Notes: generated by a model from the letters alone, not told the origin. Shown: positions 1 through 7,091, numbered from the stretch's first letter. The stretch is 32,820 bases of DNA from Prochlorococcus sp. AG-311-J23 (GCA_003284375.1 QBVL01000002.1:1-32820); one strand, 5' to 3'. Program-made: numbers and translations.

Positions 1-202
1 GACATGGCAATCTATCGTCCCTGGCTCATATTGCATATTAAATTTGAAAAAATTATTTTTAAAGCATTAATTAAATTAAAACTGTATTGATTGATTCAAT
101 ATTTTAAAAACTATTTTATTATTTAGTTTGTAAATAATAAATTTAAAAAATATAATTAAAAACTATATTTAACGAATGGAATGACTCTTTGCTAATTCGT
201 TG

Positions 203-343
203 TTAACCCATTTCAGCTTTCATGGCTTCATGGATTCTCTTACTCATGATTTCATGACCACAATATTGCAAGTGCACTTCTTGAGAGCTCTTAGCAGATT
301 TATTTTGAGAGTACTTGAGTCCTCTGTAAGTTAATTCAGCCAT
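203..343 (-). CDS. Small DUF4278-like protein (46 aa)
   Basis: An ATG-initiated 46-residue reading frame begins MAELTYRGLKYSQNK and ends KAEMG. The N-terminal L-T-Y-R-G pattern matches the start of DUF4278, a family of very small cyanobacterial proteins of unknown function that begin with a similar LTYRG stretch. The rest is basic and polar with one Cys-His pair (YCGHE), and there is no signal peptide or membrane segment. It is flanked by long AT-rich non-coding DNA and points the same way as the oxygenase gene to its right, but a gap of about 270 bases separates them, so it is probably transcribed alone. Function is unknown. The family call rests on the short N-terminal motif. Confidence 0.6.
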   Translation of the reverse strand: MAELTYRGLKYSQNKSAKSSQEVHLQYCGHEIMSKRIHEAMKAEMG

Positions 344-370
344 AAGAAAAAGTGCCATTGTTCAAGTCCC

Positions 371-415
371 CGTTCCATGGCCTGAATCTAACTGCGACTC
401 GAGTGGAGCCGAACG
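371..415. other. GC-rich stem-forming segment in AT-rich spacer
   Basis: Within an AT-rich spacer, about 60 bases from 361 are close to 55 percent GC. CGTTC at 371-375 pairs with GAACG at 411-415 and GGC at 379-381 with GCC at 408-410, leaving a three-base bulge. An eight-base palindrome containing CTCGAG lies between them. This could be a small RNA or remnant structure. A GTG-initiated frame of about 62 codons also crosses it but has no recognisable homology. I cannot name it. Confidence 0.25.
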
Positions 416-612
416 TCTATAGATACTACACAATTCATTCTCAATTTGTTGAAGCTTCTTCAAAAATTATTATCAATTTAGATCTGAAACTTTCTTTATT
501 TCAGGGATTAAGGTTGATTGGGAAAAATTATTGCTTATAGACTCTATGTAGAGATGGATCATTCTTTTCTGTATCTTACAAAATAATTGTGTGAAAAATA
601 TTTTTCTATTGA

Positions 613-1242
613 TTAACTTGCCAGTCTGGAAATGTATGAGTCTCTTGAACCTGCATTTATCCAACCGGTTGCGATTGTTTTGGAATCAATTTTGTTAACT
701 CTGCCTCTATGAATATGTGTTAATCCAGCAGGGAAAATAACTAATTTTCCTCGTTCAGCTGTCTCATGATATTCCTGCCAGTGGAATTCTGTACCTCCAG
801 ATTCGACATCATTGCAATAGAGAATCCAAGCTAAAACTCTATGAACCGGTTCGGTTTCTTCTTCGCTAATTGTCCAGTCGCAGTGCCATTTCTTAAATCC
901 TTCTCCAGGGGCGTAACGTTGTAAGTTGAAAATTGGATTGACAAATAATGATTGTTCTGGGGAACATTCACTAAAGAGAGGACGATCTTGAAGGTATTTT
1001 TGAAGCCCAGCATCGACTCCTCTTACAATCACCTCAGACAGGGCAAAGGCTTCTGGGTCAGTACGATCAATGGCTACAAGGCTGATATCAGTAGAAACTT
1101 TTGCAGGTTCTGAATCACTATTTGATCCATTACTGAAGGCAATACCATTGCGGTGCAAATCTTTTCGGCGATCAAAAAACGACATAACACCATCTGCAAC
1201 AGATTCAAAGCCCTTATTTCTATAGCTAGCAATCAAGTTCAT
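613..1242 (-). CDS. 2-oxoglutarate/Fe(II)-dependent oxygenase, prolyl-4-hydroxylase-like
   Basis: This 209-residue protein carries the signature of the 2OG-Fe(II) dioxygenase superfamily. The HxD iron ligands are H120 and D122 in the segment KKWHCDW. The distal histidine is H176 or H178 in PAGLTHIHRG, and a basic residue after it (K188 in SKTIATGW) is where the 2-oxoglutarate carboxylate is normally held. Enzymes of this type use O2 and 2-oxoglutarate to hydroxylate a protein side chain or small molecule, but the substrate cannot be read from sequence. No signal peptide is seen, so it is probably cytoplasmic. The start ATG is preceded by an AT-rich leader without a clear Shine-Dalgarno site. 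It stands alone, more than 150 bases from its nearest upstream neighbour. Confidence 0.85.
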   Translation of the reverse strand: MNLIASYRNKGFESVADGVMSFFDRRKDLHRNGIAFSNGSNSDSEPAKVSTDISLVAIDRTDPEAFALSEVIVRGVDAGLQKYLQDRPLFSECSPEQSLFVNPIFNLQRYAPGEGFKKWHCDWTISEEETEPVHRVLAWILYCNDVESGGTEFHWQEYHETAERGKLVIFPAGLTHIHRGRVNKIDSKTIATGWINAGSRDSYISRLAS

Positions 1243-1395
1243 AAATTTTTTTTAGGATTTTCAATCGTTAAAAAAGCCAAATAGCTTGTAATAATCACTT
1301 CGGCCTAAAAGTAATTAGGGGATGCCTACAAGATGCTACTTAATAAATAAGAAATGAGAAAAGTAAATCAACTGGTTTTAATTAAGTGCAGTAAA

Positions 1396-1551
1396 TCAAA
1401 CCACAGCTTGCTCTTTAATCGATCTTAAATATCTCTTCCTTTGACCACTGCCTTCAACTTCAAAATGCCAAGTAGGCTTTTTTCTATCGGATTGCTTTAA
1501 GTCAATTCCAGGATTTCTAGTACTTAACTTCTTCTTGATCTGTGTATTCAT
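1396..1551 (-). CDS. Small basic hypothetical protein (51 aa)
   Basis: An ATG frame of 51 codons encodes a strongly basic protein (start MNTQIKKKLSTRNPG, end IKEQAVV) with a central KPTWHFEVEGSGQRKRYLRS stretch. It has no membrane segment or signal peptide. The mixed composition and many charged residues in an otherwise stop-rich spacer support real coding. The family is not recognised. The alternation of W-H-F-E-V with basic residues could suit a nucleic-acid contact surface, but this is speculation. It lies between the oxygenase gene and another tiny gene on the same strand. Confidence 0.55.
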   Translation of the reverse strand: MNTQIKKKLSTRNPGIDLKQSDRKKPTWHFEVEGSGQRKRYLRSIKEQAVV

Positions 1552-1623
1552 TAAATTATTAAAGCACATTCACTCATTCTTACTGGTTCGGTCGTTACTT
1601 TCCCTCTTCTAAGACGGTTAAAA

Positions 1624-1651
1624 AAAAAGAGGCTAAACAAGGCCCCTTTTT
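1624..1651 (-). terminator. Rho-independent terminator after the 47-aa gene
   Basis: AAAAAGAGGC (1624-1633) and GCCCCTTTTT (1642-1651) form a ten-base stem with one A/C mismatch and an eight-base loop. Read leftward, the stem is followed by a run of T residues and lies 17 bases past the stop of the 47-residue gene, as expected for an intrinsic terminator. The A- and T-flanked arms could make it work in both directions. Confidence 0.6.
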
Positions 1652-1667
1652 AAATTTTCACCTTAAA

Positions 1668-1811
1668 TTAGGCAATTCCTTTGTTTTTATAAGGGTCATC
1701 TCTGAAAGGTTGTGCTTCAAAACTTGGAGGTGAATTATCTTTGTACGGGTGGAATAAAGCATTCCCCATCGCAATGAGTAATTCTTGAAACCAAAGAAGT
1801 GTTCTATCCAT
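1668..1811 (-). CDS. Small conserved picocyanobacterial protein (47 aa)
   Basis: An ATG frame of 47 codons is preceded by an AGAGGA ribosome-binding sequence about 6 bases upstream, which fixes the start. The product begins with a hydrophobic, probably helical stretch (MDRTLLWFQELLIAMGNALF) followed by a polar, proline-rich tail (HPYKDNSPPSFEAQPF...). It resembles a short hypothetical protein with an N-A-L-F-H-P-Y-K-D motif that I associate with marine Prochlorococcus and Synechococcus, but I have not verified this. The N-terminal helix may associate with membrane or partner proteins. A terminator hairpin lies directly downstream, so it is a single-gene unit. No function is known to me. Confidence 0.7.
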   Translation of the reverse strand: MDRTLLWFQELLIAMGNALFHPYKDNSPPSFEAQPFRDDPYKNKGIA

Positions 1812-1875
1812 TGTGTTCCTCTTGTGGGTTACTAGATATATAAGTTATGTGGAGCACTTATACATCAGTAAAAAC

Positions 1876-1948
1876 GCCTCTTTTTGAAGTTTTTCACTGT
1901 AGTCGATAGAAATTGAACAGTTTTCAATTTCCTATTAAAAAAAGAGGC
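1876..1948. repeat. Nested inverted repeat downstream of the WD40 gene
   Basis: GCCTCTTTTT at 1876-1885 is the exact reverse complement of AAAAAGAGGC at 1939-1948. Inside the 53-base loop a second perfect nine-base stem (GAAATTGAA 1909-1917 with TTCAATTTC 1923-1931) closes a five-base loop. The element begins 7 bases beyond the WD40 stop codon on the minus strand, so it could end or stabilise that transcript. The same AAAAAGAGGC arm occurs in the terminator at 1624-1633. Confidence 0.5.
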
Positions 1949-1955
1949 TTTTATT

Positions 1956-3029
1956 TTATGAGAATCCTTTAGGAGCCTGCTTGTTACGAACCTTGAAATC
2001 CCAAACAGTAATACCTCCATTGGCATTTACTGCAGCCAAGGCACAGTCATCAGGCCGCCAAGCGATTTGGCTGACAAGATCTCCTGCAAATGCACCTCCA
2101 ACAGGATCACCCTGACCATCTTTTTGGAGAAACCAGGAAAAGACTGAACCATCTCTGGCACCTGAGGCTAAGAGCATCCCGCTATGTGAGAAAGCGAGAC
2201 AAGAAATAGGTTCAGTATGAAGAATTAATTCCCCTGGAACAGTCCCTTCAGGACCATCTCCTTGAAAACTCCAAACAGTTACTCGATCACTACCCCCGGT
2301 AGCAAGAACTGTTCCAGTTTGATCAAAAGCTAGGTGGCTTGGTTTGCCAGGATATCCTGTCATCTCTGAATCTTGATCAGTTGAGCGACGCCAGAAATGA
2401 ACAGAATTATCCTGACTACCGCATGCCACTATGTCTCCATCAGGGCTAAGCACCATAGATACTAGTGAGCCTCTCCACTCCAACTTTTGATTGACCTTGT
2501 TGCTAACTACATCGAAAAAAGTTACCTGCCCATAGCATGCTGTTGCTAATTCATTTGAATTAGACCAAGCAATCGCGCTGACAGTACTGGGATGTTCTTC
2601 TGACCTCCAGTGTTCTTGACCTTTTTCATTAAACACATAGACGTATTTGGTGAAGACCACTGCTAAAAACTTACCGTCTGGAGACCACTTGATGTGCTCA
2701 ACCCACCCTTTCCCAAGTTCTAAAGTGTTAGTTGATTTACCCTCTTTGCTTTCCCATATCAATAACTTTCCGTCTTGGCCTGCAGTTGCAAAAGTATTTC
2801 CGTCTGGATGAATAGACATTGCGAGTAAGCCACCTTTGTGGATTTCCTTTGTTTGCCAAATGAGATTTCCGGACTTCCCTTCAAATGAGTAAAGCCCACC
2901 AGCAACGTCACCGACTAAAAAGGCTTTACCTTTTAGGGCCCATCCACAGACAATTACGTAGTCGTCAACTTGAGCAGACCAGCCCTTGTGAAGCATCCCT
3001 TTTGGACTGAATTCTTCTAGACCAGGCAC
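1956..3029 (-). CDS. WD40-repeat beta-propeller protein linked to the CobW GTPase
   Basis: The 357-residue protein consists almost entirely of WD40 units. About seven or eight repeats of roughly 40 residues can be traced, for example HKGGLLAMSIHPDG...LLIWES, HTEPISCLAFSHSG...VFSWF and VSQIAWRPDD...ITVWDF. It therefore folds as a propeller, usually a protein-interaction platform. No signal peptide or enzyme domain is seen. Its start lies inside the end of the CobW gene with a 13-base overlap, implying translational coupling. This places it as the last gene of the znuA-led zinc operon. Known WD40 proteins have no intrinsic metal role, so I infer that it scaffolds the client proteins of the metallochaperone. 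The function is otherwise unproven. Confidence 0.85.
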   Translation of the reverse strand: MPGLEEFSPKGMLHKGWSAQVDDYVIVCGWALKGKAFLVGDVAGGLYSFEGKSGNLIWQTKEIHKGGLLAMSIHPDGNTFATAGQDGKLLIWESKEGKSTNTLELGKGWVEHIKWSPDGKFLAVVFTKYVYVFNEKGQEHWRSEEHPSTVSAIAWSNSNELATACYGQVTFFDVVSNKVNQKLEWRGSLVSMVLSPDGDIVACGSQDNSVHFWRRSTDQDSEMTGYPGKPSHLAFDQTGTVLATGGSDRVTVWSFQGDGPEGTVPGELILHTEPISCLAFSHSGMLLASGARDGSVFSWFLQKDGQGDPVGGAFAGDLVSQIAWRPDDCALAAVNANGGITVWDFKVRNKQAPKGFS

Positions 3030-4399
3030 TTATCAAACTCCCTAATCATTTCTTTTTCATCAAGATTTCGACCGATAAATACAAGTTGGTTGCGGCGAGG
3101 TTCACTCCCCCATTCTTTATCAGGTTGAGCAGTGAAGAGCATATGTACTCCTTGAAACACTATTCTCTTAGACTCTCCCGCATAACTAATGAATCCCTTA
3201 GTCCGAAATATATCCACACCTTTTTCTGATAGGAGTCGACTTAACCATCTATTGAGTTTTTCTGGATCTACATCACCTACTCGCTCGATAGCGAATGAAC
3301 CCACTTCGTCGTCGTGTTCGTGCTCGGCTACCCACGTCCGCTCAGCTATTGGAGGAATTACAGAGATGTTCTGATCATTATTTATCTCGCCTGTAGGTGC
3401 ATTATTTACTTTAGTTAATTTCATATTAAACTCTTCTGCTGTGTGTTGAGTGAATAGACCTATATCCCTTTTCTTATCAACATCTATGAAGAAGGACTTA
3501 GTCCCTTCAGATTGAAGTTGAAGGCTCACATGCTTGCCGACTGGAACTGTCTCACCTGGATTCATAGGTTGTTCTTGTTCTGCATAGAGTCTCACGCATG
3601 ATTCAGCACCTGTGTTGAGAGCAGTCTCGTCTTTACCTTGGTCTGATAACAGGACGAGAGACATTGTGGGGTCTGGACCTTCTTCGAGCGTAAGTTCGTG
3701 TCGACCTTCTTCAAGTGAAAACACACCTGTCCACTCAAATGGATATTCTGGTTCAAGAAAAGTTGGACGACGCTGAAGTACTTGATCTAGATCAAAAGCA
3801 CTTAGATTGAGAACAGTATCAATTGAGACGTCTGCTTGTTTACTGCGTATTACTCGAGCCATACGATTCATATCGCGTAGACGTGACTCTAAGTTGTCGA
3901 GTGATTCATCTGAAACTAGATCAGTTTTATTTAAAACAAGGACATCAGCGAAGGCAACTTGCTCCGAACTTTCATCACTTCGCCCAAGTTGTTGTTCTAT
4001 GTGGGCTGCGTCCACAAGTGTGACTATGCCATCGAGTGAAAACTCATCACGGATTTCATCGTCCATGAAGAATGTCTGAGCTACAGGGCCAGGATCAGCA
4101 AGGCCAGTAGTCTCAACTAATACATAGTCAAATTTATCTCGCCTCTTCATGAGGTTTCCTAGTACACGAATTAAATCTCCACGTACGGTGCAGCAGATGC
4201 AACCATTAGACATCTCGAAAACCTCTTCATCAGCATTGATTACTAATCCTTGATCAATGCCAACTTCACCATATTCATTCTCAATGACAGCTATTTTTTT
4301 ACCGTGCTCTTCGCTCAGGATTCTATTGAGTAAAGTTGTTTTGCCAGATCCTAGAAACCCAGTCAGTATTGTTACTGGTACTTTTTGCTTGTTGCTCAT
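3017..4399 (-). CDS. COG0523 (CobW/ZNG1-type) GTPase metallochaperone with inserted domain
   Basis: This 460-residue P-loop GTPase shows Walker A GFLGSGKT (residues 14-21), the metal-binding CxCC motif as CICC (67-70), ETTGLADP (96-103) and the guanine-specificity motif NKTD (157-160). The CobW C-terminal domain covers about 355-460. COG0523 proteins hand metal to client enzymes, and zinc-regulated members act in zinc shortage. Between the GTPase and C-terminal domains, residues about 220-350 hold an extra domain (FEWTGVFSL ... LFTQHTAEEF) that resembles the insertion in the nearby ZnuA. The usual long poly-His linker is reduced to EHEHDDE (359-365). The start ATG is 9 bases after the preceding unknown gene, consistent with one operon under the Zur-box promoter. 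The zinc assignment comes from context; cobalt is less likely. Confidence 0.9.
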   Translation of the reverse strand: MSNKQKVPVTILTGFLGSGKTTLLNRILSEEHGKKIAVIENEYGEVGIDQGLVINADEEVFEMSNGCICCTVRGDLIRVLGNLMKRRDKFDYVLVETTGLADPGPVAQTFFMDDEIRDEFSLDGIVTLVDAAHIEQQLGRSDESSEQVAFADVLVLNKTDLVSDESLDNLESRLRDMNRMARVIRSKQADVSIDTVLNLSAFDLDQVLQRRPTFLEPEYPFEWTGVFSLEEGRHELTLEEGPDPTMSLVLLSDQGKDETALNTGAESCVRLYAEQEQPMNPGETVPVGKHVSLQLQSEGTKSFFIDVDKKRDIGLFTQHTAEEFNMKLTKVNNAPTGEINNDQNISVIPPIAERTWVAEHEHDDEVGSFAIERVGDVDPEKLNRWLSRLLSEKGVDIFRTKGFISYAGESKRIVFQGVHMLFTAQPDKEWGSEPRRNQLVFIGRNLDEKEMIREFDKCLV

Positions 4400-4408
4400 T
4401 TTCTTGAA

Positions 4409-4726
4409 TTAACGACGTGAACAATTAGAGCTGTCAAGAGAAATATCAGTTAACCAATTCTCTTGGATACCCAATAGTTCAAGTGATTTTAATTCAAAGT
4501 CATCCAGCTCATAATAATTGTATGGAACTTTTACTCTTAATGTATGTTTTCCATTCTCTTTTTTAAGCGAATGATTTGAAAATTGAAGTTCTTTTAGATT
4601 GTCATAGAAATCAGTTGATATAGTCAGTTTTAAGATTTTATCTTTATCCCATGGTCGTTTATCCATGAAACCTGCCTGGTCTTCCCAGTGTTGTTTGTAA
4701 ACTTTATATCCTTTGGTTGGAAACAA
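4409..4726 (-). CDS. Hypothetical protein in the zinc operon (TTG start, 105 aa)
   Basis: A 105-codon frame sits between znuA and the CobW gene on the same strand. No ATG precedes the first recognisable residues, so the longest form starts at TTG (MFPTKGYKVYKQHW...). An internal ATG at residue 21 (MDKRPWDKDK) is an alternative start. The body is charged, with a likely beta-rich core (KILKLTISTDFYDNL, KHTLRVKVPYNYYELD) and a C-terminal NCSRR. There is no signal peptide, membrane helix or obvious metal motif beyond one His and one Cys near the ends. I do not recognise the family. A strong hairpin just upstream overlaps its best Shine-Dalgarno-like sequence. By position it is likely co-expressed with zinc uptake and zinc-allocation genes. 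Confidence 0.6.
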   Translation of the reverse strand: MFPTKGYKVYKQHWEDQAGFMDKRPWDKDKILKLTISTDFYDNLKELQFSNHSLKKENGKHTLRVKVPYNYYELDDFELKSLELLGIQENWLTDISLDSSNCSRR

Positions 4727-4734
4727 TTTTTTTT

Positions 4735-4771
4735 CAATCCTGTGAACATTTTATAAATGTAGACAGGATTG
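4735..4771. promoter_or_regulatory. Strong intergenic hairpin between znuA and the unknown gene
   Basis: CAATCCTGT (4735-4743) pairs exactly with ACAGGATTG (4763-4771). An inner perfect stem ACATTT/AAATGT (4746-4751 with 4755-4760) closes a three-base loop, and only a two-by-two mismatch separates the stems. Two further T-A pairs extend the outer stem. On the minus strand it is followed by A residues rather than T, so it is not a classic terminator. The AGGA closest to the downstream TTG start lies in its 3' arm, which suggests control of translation or RNA processing within the znuA operon. Confidence 0.6.
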
Positions 4772-4783
4772 AACTTGTAAAAA

Positions 4784-6280
4784 TTAAGGGTTAATTAAAG
4801 AATTCCATTTCCCTTCAAGTTCATTACCCTCTTTCTCATCACATTCTCCACCAAGTGAATCAACAATTGTGCATGTGTTGTGGACTGCTACTGAAATAGT
4901 ATTTCCTGTTGGCATTAAACCATCAGAATATATTTGATTTGATGCTACAGGGGTGGAAGTTTGTCTGCTTAGGTTTTTCAATAACTTTGAAGTAGGCTTT
5001 TGCTCAGCGAATAACACTTTCACATTGTCTTCTTTGAGCTCGGTTATTACTTTTGCAATAGTCTGAGGTCGAAGACTGGAGGAATCACCAAGAACATCTA
5101 ATAAGCTCATGACTTTCAAACCAAATGCATCTCCGTAATATTCCATCGCTTTGTGCTTAGAAACAATCGTCCTTTGATTAGAGGGGATTGTAGCAACTTG
5201 TTTTTGAGTCCATTTATCTAAATCTTCCAAAATGGAATTCACAGATTGAGTTCTTTCTTTTAAAACTTTTTTAGTTTCTCTATCAAATAAGGAGATCTTC
5301 TTGTTGATATTTTTGGAAATTACATCTCCCATTTTGATGATGTTATGTGGATCATGCCAGATATGAGGATCTAATCCTCCATGATCATGGTGATGATGAT
5401 CTCCTTCATCTGGTACTTGGGCAATCGGTTCAATATCGTCTCCTGCAACATCTTTAAAGAAATGTTCATCGGCTTCAAACTCAAAAGGCATATGCTCAGT
5501 AAAGAAAGCGTATTTACCAGCTTTTTTGATTTCTACAGTAAATGTTGTGATGTCTTTCTTTTCATTAAATGTAAGAACGTAGGCTTTTTCTTGTGCAACA
5601 AGTTTGTCATTATTGCGCTTAACTTCTGAATTTTTGGATCCTAATAATTCTTTAGCAAGCTCTTCTGATGCTTCGATATCACCAGAGTTGAGGATAACCA
5701 TTTTCATTGCAGGATCTGCATAGTCTCCGTTGACTTTGGCAAAAGACCATTTGTAGGTTCCTGCTGAAAGGTCAAAAACACCAGCCCATTCAAAAGCTCC
5801 TTCTCCATGGCTATCGCCATGATCATCGTGGTCATCATGATCGTCATGTTTAGCAGCTGAATTATCGTCGTGGTCATCATGATCATCGTGGTCGTCATGA
5901 TCGTCTATTTCTATTGCACTTACGCCAACAACAACAGTTAAGGGATTATCTAACCATTTTTTCATTGCAGGGATCATCTCTGAACCAAGAGTAAATACTT
6001 GCTTCGCACTCTTTAGTGTTTGAGCTTGCTTTGGAGTGATCTTGACATCATGAACATCCTGGTTTCTGTCAATTAAGCAGGTTACGGGCGTTGAGGGTGG
6101 TGCAATTGCAGAGACAACATCACAAACCAATGGCTCTACAGCAACAATTGATTTTGTATTTGCCTGCGCTGTCTGGTTGATTCCAGAAAATAAAAATGCT
6201 CCAACAACAAGAGAACTTTTAAGAACTGTCTTACTGATTATGGGGTTATTCTTTTTTGACTGATTTAAAAAATTCAACAT
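4784..6280 (-). CDS. znuA: Zinc ABC transporter substrate-binding protein with His-rich insertion
   Basis: This 498-residue periplasmic zinc-binding protein is far longer than the usual 300 or so. A signal peptide ends near TAQA (residue 40). Likely zinc ligands are H77 (QDVHDVK), H306 or H309 in LDPHIWHDP, and H376 (VSKHKAM), with an acidic ligand towards the C terminus. The normal His loop is replaced by a giant insertion. It comprises Asp/His repeats (about 127-159), an extra domain (163-290, starting FEWAGVFDL and including FFTEHMPFEF) and a second His cluster (295-300). It delivers Zn2+ to ZnuB/ZnuC. Its promoter region is shared divergently with znuC and contains a Zur box. The genes downstream on this strand appear co-transcribed. 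The insertion's homology with the nearby CobW protein is discussed in the findings. Confidence 0.95.
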   Translation of the reverse strand: MLNFLNQSKKNNPIISKTVLKSSLVVGAFLFSGINQTAQANTKSIVAVEPLVCDVVSAIAPPSTPVTCLIDRNQDVHDVKITPKQAQTLKSAKQVFTLGSEMIPAMKKWLDNPLTVVVGVSAIEIDDHDDHDDHDDHDDNSAAKHDDHDDHDDHGDSHGEGAFEWAGVFDLSAGTYKWSFAKVNGDYADPAMKMVILNSGDIEASEELAKELLGSKNSEVKRNNDKLVAQEKAYVLTFNEKKDITTFTVEIKKAGKYAFFTEHMPFEFEADEHFFKDVAGDDIEPIAQVPDEGDHHHHDHGGLDPHIWHDPHNIIKMGDVISKNINKKISLFDRETKKVLKERTQSVNSILEDLDKWTQKQVATIPSNQRTIVSKHKAMEYYGDAFGLKVMSLLDVLGDSSSLRPQTIAKVITELKEDNVKVLFAEQKPTSKLLKNLSRQTSTPVASNQIYSDGLMPTGNTISVAVHNTCTIVDSLGGECDEKEGNELEGKWNSLINP

Positions 6281-6285
6281 TAAAA

Positions 6286-6291
6286 ATATTA
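6286..6291 (-). promoter_or_regulatory. Putative -10 element of znuA
   Basis: Read on the minus strand this is TAATAT, a few bases upstream of the znuA ATG. The -35 region, about 17 bases further upstream, would fall inside the Zur box at 6305-6319, so Zur binding would block polymerase. The position of the transcript start is inferred. Confidence 0.4.
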
Positions 6292-6304
6292 AAGCGTTTT
6301 AAAA

Positions 6305-6319
6305 CGATAATCATTTTCA
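6305..6319. promoter_or_regulatory. Zur box (zinc-uptake repressor operator)
   Basis: CGATAATCATTTTCA, with reverse complement TGAAAATGATTATCG, is a near-perfect 7-1-7 palindrome. It matches 13 of 15 positions of the cyanobacterial Zur consensus TGATAATNATTATCA. It lies in the 89-base divergent znuA/znuC spacer, where one operator could repress both directions when zinc is plentiful. A zur-like gene lies about 0.8 kb away. Confidence 0.8.
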
Positions 6320-6340
6320 TTCGGTCTTGGCAAGTATATT
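6314..6340 (+). promoter_or_regulatory. Putative znuC promoter
   Basis: TTTTCA (6314-6319) and TATATT (6335-6340) form a plausible sigma70-type pair with a short 15-base spacer ahead of the znuC ATG. The -35 hexamer overlaps the right half of the Zur box, so repression by Zur is expected. Both hexamers are weak matches. Confidence 0.35.
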
Positions 6341-6369
6341 ATGTTTCTTGTCAGCAAATCCTTTAATAG

Positions 6370-7065
6370 ATGCCTAGCTTGATTGCTGAAAATTTGACAT
6401 ATTCTTATTCAAGTAAAATTAAACCTGCTTTAAGCAACGTTTCTCTAAATCTTGAACAAGGTACTTTGACAGCTCTTGTTGGTCCAAATGGAGCTGGTAA
6501 GTCCACATTATTAAGCCTGCTGCAAGGGAGTAGTAATCCGGATCAAGGAGAAATTACTGTTGACGGAAAACCATTGAGACATAATCGATCTCAAGTGGCT
6601 TTGATGCCTCAGAGGGGGAAGCTGAATTGGAATTTTCCAATTACTGTTGAAGGATTAGTTTCTTTAGGTCGAGTCAATCATTCGAAATCGACTTGTTGTG
6701 AATTAGAAGCGGCTCTTCAGCGTGTTGGAATATCTCATTTAGCAAAAAGGCGACTTGATGCTTTATCTGGTGGTCAGCAACAAAGAGCATTACTCGCGAA
6801 AACCTTGATGAATCCTGCCAAAATATTTCTACTTGATGAACCTTGTTCCGCATTTGATCCCCCCGCAAAGGAAGACTTCTTATTAATTATCCGTCAATTA
6901 GCTGATTCTGGATTGACAGTCTTCGTCAGTAGTCACGATTGGGGCACATCATTAAATGCTTATGACAAGGTTGTTGTTCTAGATAAGATTATTTTGGCTT
7001 CTGGTAACCCTGAAGAGGTGCAGGAAAAACTTAGTTCAATTAACTATCTGAGATGGAAAATATAG
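6370..7065 (+). CDS. znuC: Zinc ABC transporter ATP-binding protein
   Basis: This 231-residue ABC ATPase carries Walker A GPNGAGKST (residues 38-46), a Q-loop region around VALMPQ, the ABC signature LSGGQQQR (132-139), Walker B FLLDEP (153-158) and a switch histidine in SSHDWG. It powers Zn2+ import with ZnuB and ZnuA at the cytoplasmic membrane. It is transcribed away from znuA across the shared Zur-box spacer. The zur gene lies downstream in the opposite direction with 26 bases between the stop codons, and znuB follows beyond it. Substrate assignment rests on the neighbours: a manganese transporter would have similar motifs, but the His-rich ZnuA and adjacent Zur favour zinc. Confidence 0.93.
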   Translation: MPSLIAENLTYSYSSKIKPALSNVSLNLEQGTLTALVGPNGAGKSTLLSLLQGSSNPDQGEITVDGKPLRHNRSQVALMPQRGKLNWNFPITVEGLVSLGRVNHSKSTCCELEAALQRVGISHLAKRRLDALSGGQQQRALLAKTLMNPAKIFLLDEPCSAFDPPAKEDFLLIIRQLADSGLTVFVSSHDWGTSLNAYDKVVVLDKIILASGNPEEVQEKLSSINYLRWKI

Positions 7066-7091
7066 TCGTGATTGATATTTATGCAATTCCA

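Noticed and set aside
1-90. Possible end of an upstream gene
   Set aside because: All three forward frames close within about 90 bases and none shows a recognisable C terminus.
352-540. GTG-initiated frame of 62 codons
   Set aside because: No recognisable family, no ribosome site and probable structured DNA in the same stretch; kept only as a note.
5820-5900. Short repeats in the znuA gene mistaken for CRISPR or satellite
   Set aside because: They encode the His/Asp-rich insertion; there are no spacers.
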